A DNA stretch of 22,482 nucleotides from NCBI GenBank assembly GCA_020059985.1, contig JAGVCI010000077.1:1-22482 (forward strand). Direction: 5' to 3'. Every line of letters begins with the position of its first letter. Position 1 is the first letter of the stretch. A model generated the notes under the pieces. The model searched no databases. It was not told the origin of the DNA and saw only the letters and a program-made list of their open reading frames with translations. The DNA comes from Candidatus Peribacterales bacterium (GTDB lineage: Bacteria; Patescibacteriota; Gracilibacteria; Peribacterales; Peribacteraceae). This document shows, one piece after another, positions 21,252 through 22,482 of this stretch. A program made the translations under genes and the position numbers.

Positions 21252-21698
21252 ATGAGTATGAAAATCATCCTAGCCGCTGGCTACCTCACAACCACATTCC
21301 TCAGCAGCTTCTGTCCGCTGCAGATGGCTGCAGCGATGCCGATGTCCCACGAGTCGATGCAGCATGAGGAGAAGCATGAGGAGATGGATATGACGCCGAT
21401 GACGCCACCGATGAGCCCGGTCGCTCTGATGTCCGTCGCGCCGGTCAGTCACAGTTCGCACACAATGCCCATGCTTCCATCGGGCAACTGTACGATGGGG
21501 CACTGCATTTCGATGGATCACTCCGGCTCAGAGAGTGTTTTAGTAAGCACATCGCCAATCAAGCTAACAGGTATTGCAGTACTTCCTTTCTATCCTGTTG
21601 TTTTTTCAGTGCCTATTGATGCATTGCCTGCACCGCCTCCTAATACGCGCAATTCTCCCCTCGCACAAACCGTATCCACTATCGTCCTGAGAGTCTGA
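21252..21698 (+). CDS. Secreted Met/His-rich protein, probable copper binding
   Basis: 148 residues. An N-terminal signal peptide (MKIILAAGYLTTTFLSSFCPLQMAAA) is followed by a region of dense Met and His (MPMSHESMQHEEKHEE, MDMTPMTPPMSP, then CTMGHCISMDH). Met-x-Met and His clusters are known Cu(I)/Cu(II) ligands in periplasmic or surface copper proteins such as CopC/PcoE-type carriers, but no named fold is visible. ATG 21258 would give an equally good signal peptide. TATACT (21238-21243) lies 8 nt before ATG 21252. The following HMA-domain gene supports a copper role. Confidence 0.72.
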   Translation: MSMKIILAAGYLTTTFLSSFCPLQMAAAMPMSHESMQHEEKHEEMDMTPMTPPMSPVALMSVAPVSHSSHTMPMLPSGNCTMGHCISMDHSGSESVLVSTSPIKLTGIAVLPFYPVVFSVPIDALPAPPPNTRNSPLAQTVSTIVLRV

Positions 21699-21773
21699 AC
21701 CAGAGGTGACAATTTATGAGACCCGACCGTGAGCGTCGATCTCTCTTTGTACCTCTTTTTCTTTACTCTCAGT

Positions 21774-22482
21774 ATGGCGAACGAATCAAATCAACGGTGC
21801 GCGGAAATCCGCATAGGAGGCATGACCTGCGCGAGTTGCGAACTCCTGCTCGAGCGAAAGCTTAAGAATGTGCCGGGTATCGTGCAGGTCGATATCAGTC
21901 ATCGCACAGGCAAAGCGAAGATTATTGCTGATGCGGACGCTCTTCCCGATGCAAAGCAGATCGAGTCGGTGATCCGCGATGCGGGTTACCATCTTATCGA
22001 TGAATCTGCGCCACAAACTCTAAACGACAATCATGAGAAAGCTGCCCTCAAGGTCGCCATCGACGGCATGACCTCTGCTCAGGACGAGCGTCTGCTGCGG
22101 CAGAAGCTCAAGCTCGTCTCCGGCGTCCATAATGCTTCGGTCCACTACAGCCGTGGCACTGCTAATGTCTACTACAAAGGCAAGGTGCCGTCATGGAACG
22201 ACCTCAAGGAAGCAGTGGAGAGCGTTGGCTATCAGTTGCGGCGTCCCGATGAGGCACCTTCCGCAATCGAGCCACCACACCGCAAGTGGATGGAAATCGG
22301 GGGAGCGCTCCTCATCATCTTCGCGCTCTACAAAATTCTCCAGGTCTTCGATCTGGTGTCACTGGCACCCTCCACGTCGGGAGCCCTCTCCATCGGCGGC
22401 ATATTCGTTATCGGCCTTGTCGCAGGGACAAGCAGCTGTCTTGCCGTGACAGGCGGCCTCCTTCTTGCCCTTGCCGCGAAGC
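21774..22482 (+). CDS. HMA-domain membrane protein (TauE/DsbD-like), 5' part
   Basis: Open to the window edge (236 codons seen). Residues about 10-75 are a heavy-metal-associated domain with GGMTCASCE, the Cu(I)-binding CxxC. Residues about 88-155 are a second HMA-like repeat in which the metal site reads GMTSAQDE, so both cysteines are lost. A first membrane helix (about 168-185) and then GLVAGTSSCLAVTGGLLLALAA begin a membrane domain of the urease-accessory/sulfite-exporter or DsbD-like class that is often fused to HMA domains. It is not a P-type ATPase as far as seen. TTTACT (21762-21767) lies 6 nt before the ATG. It is probably coregulated with the Met/His-rich gene. Confidence 0.82.
   Translation, partial: MANESNQRCAEIRIGGMTCASCELLLERKLKNVPGIVQVDISHRTGKAKIIADADALPDAKQIESVIRDAGYHLIDESAPQTLNDNHEKAALKVAIDGMTSAQDERLLRQKLKLVSGVHNASVHYSRGTANVYYKGKVPSWNDLKEAVESVGYQLRRPDEAPSAIEPPHRKWMEIGGALLIIFALYKILQVFDLVSLAPSTSGALSIGGIFVIGLVAGTSSCLAVTGGLLLALAAK

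Noticed and set aside
1..22482. CRISPR arrays
   Set aside because: No regularly spaced direct repeats with spacers were seen on either strand.

Overview
The window looks like a chromosomal segment of a bacterium from the Patescibacteria/CPR radiation, possibly the Peribacteria/Peregrinibacteria side. That placement is inferred from gene style, not from a search. The genes are densely packed and GC is about 50% by eye. Conserved genes stand as singletons: pheS without pheT, ftsE without ftsX, lone pyrE and purM-like genes. The window also carries small CPR-typical families (DUF5667, DUF5659). TGA is used as a stop (for example rlmE), so this is not a code-25 lineage. Many transcription units have a -10-like hexamer 6-8 nt before the start codon and no obvious Shine-Dalgarno sequence, which suggests frequent leaderless mRNAs.

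Region 1 (1-2570): a structured RNA of about 370 nt with its own promoter and a perfect intrinsic terminator; an AT-rich, probably acquired gene for a 563-residue protein with a methyltransferase-like core; then tRNA-Ala(GGC) and tRNA-Arg(GCG) on the minus strand.

Region 2 (2570-9390), housekeeping: a small unknown protein, a family-4-type uracil-DNA glycosylase that lacks two of four Fe-S cysteines, a small membrane protein, pheS, pyrE (minus), rsmG-rlmE, ftsE and a divergent purM-like gene. The most striking object in the window is here: rsmG is interrupted in frame by a 453-bp (151-codon) DUF559 nuclease cassette with about 40-bp terminal inverted repeats, each itself a palindrome.

Region 3 (9390-13740): an unknown protein; a promoter, a 24-residue leucine-rich leader peptide and a terminator with a competing antiterminator pairing (an apparent leucine-type attenuator); an unknown protein; a VIT1/CCC1-family transporter; then an ECF sigma factor, a DUF5667 membrane protein (probable anti-sigma) and a secreted charged-helix protein, ending in a strong bidirectional terminator.

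Region 4 (about 13815-21200), integrated mobile element: it abuts the 3' end of tRNA-Gln(CTG). It encodes a large serine recombinase whose reading frame runs antisense through the tRNA, a PrimPol-helicase replication protein, two small overlapping ORFs (54 aa and DUF5659), an unknown 376-residue protein behind an operator-like palindrome, a small HTH excisionase-like protein, and a divergent tyrosine recombinase. No second copy of the tRNA 3' end was seen, so the far end may lie outside the window.

Region 5 (21200-22482): a secreted Met/His-rich probable copper-binding protein, then the 5' part of a gene with an HMA domain, a degenerate second HMA and a membrane domain. The two look like a copper-handling pair. 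The only gene-free gaps of note are 1-509 (the RNA), 10045-10225 (attenuator), 15533-15673 (nothing recognisable) and 18650-18730 (hairpin and short repeats).
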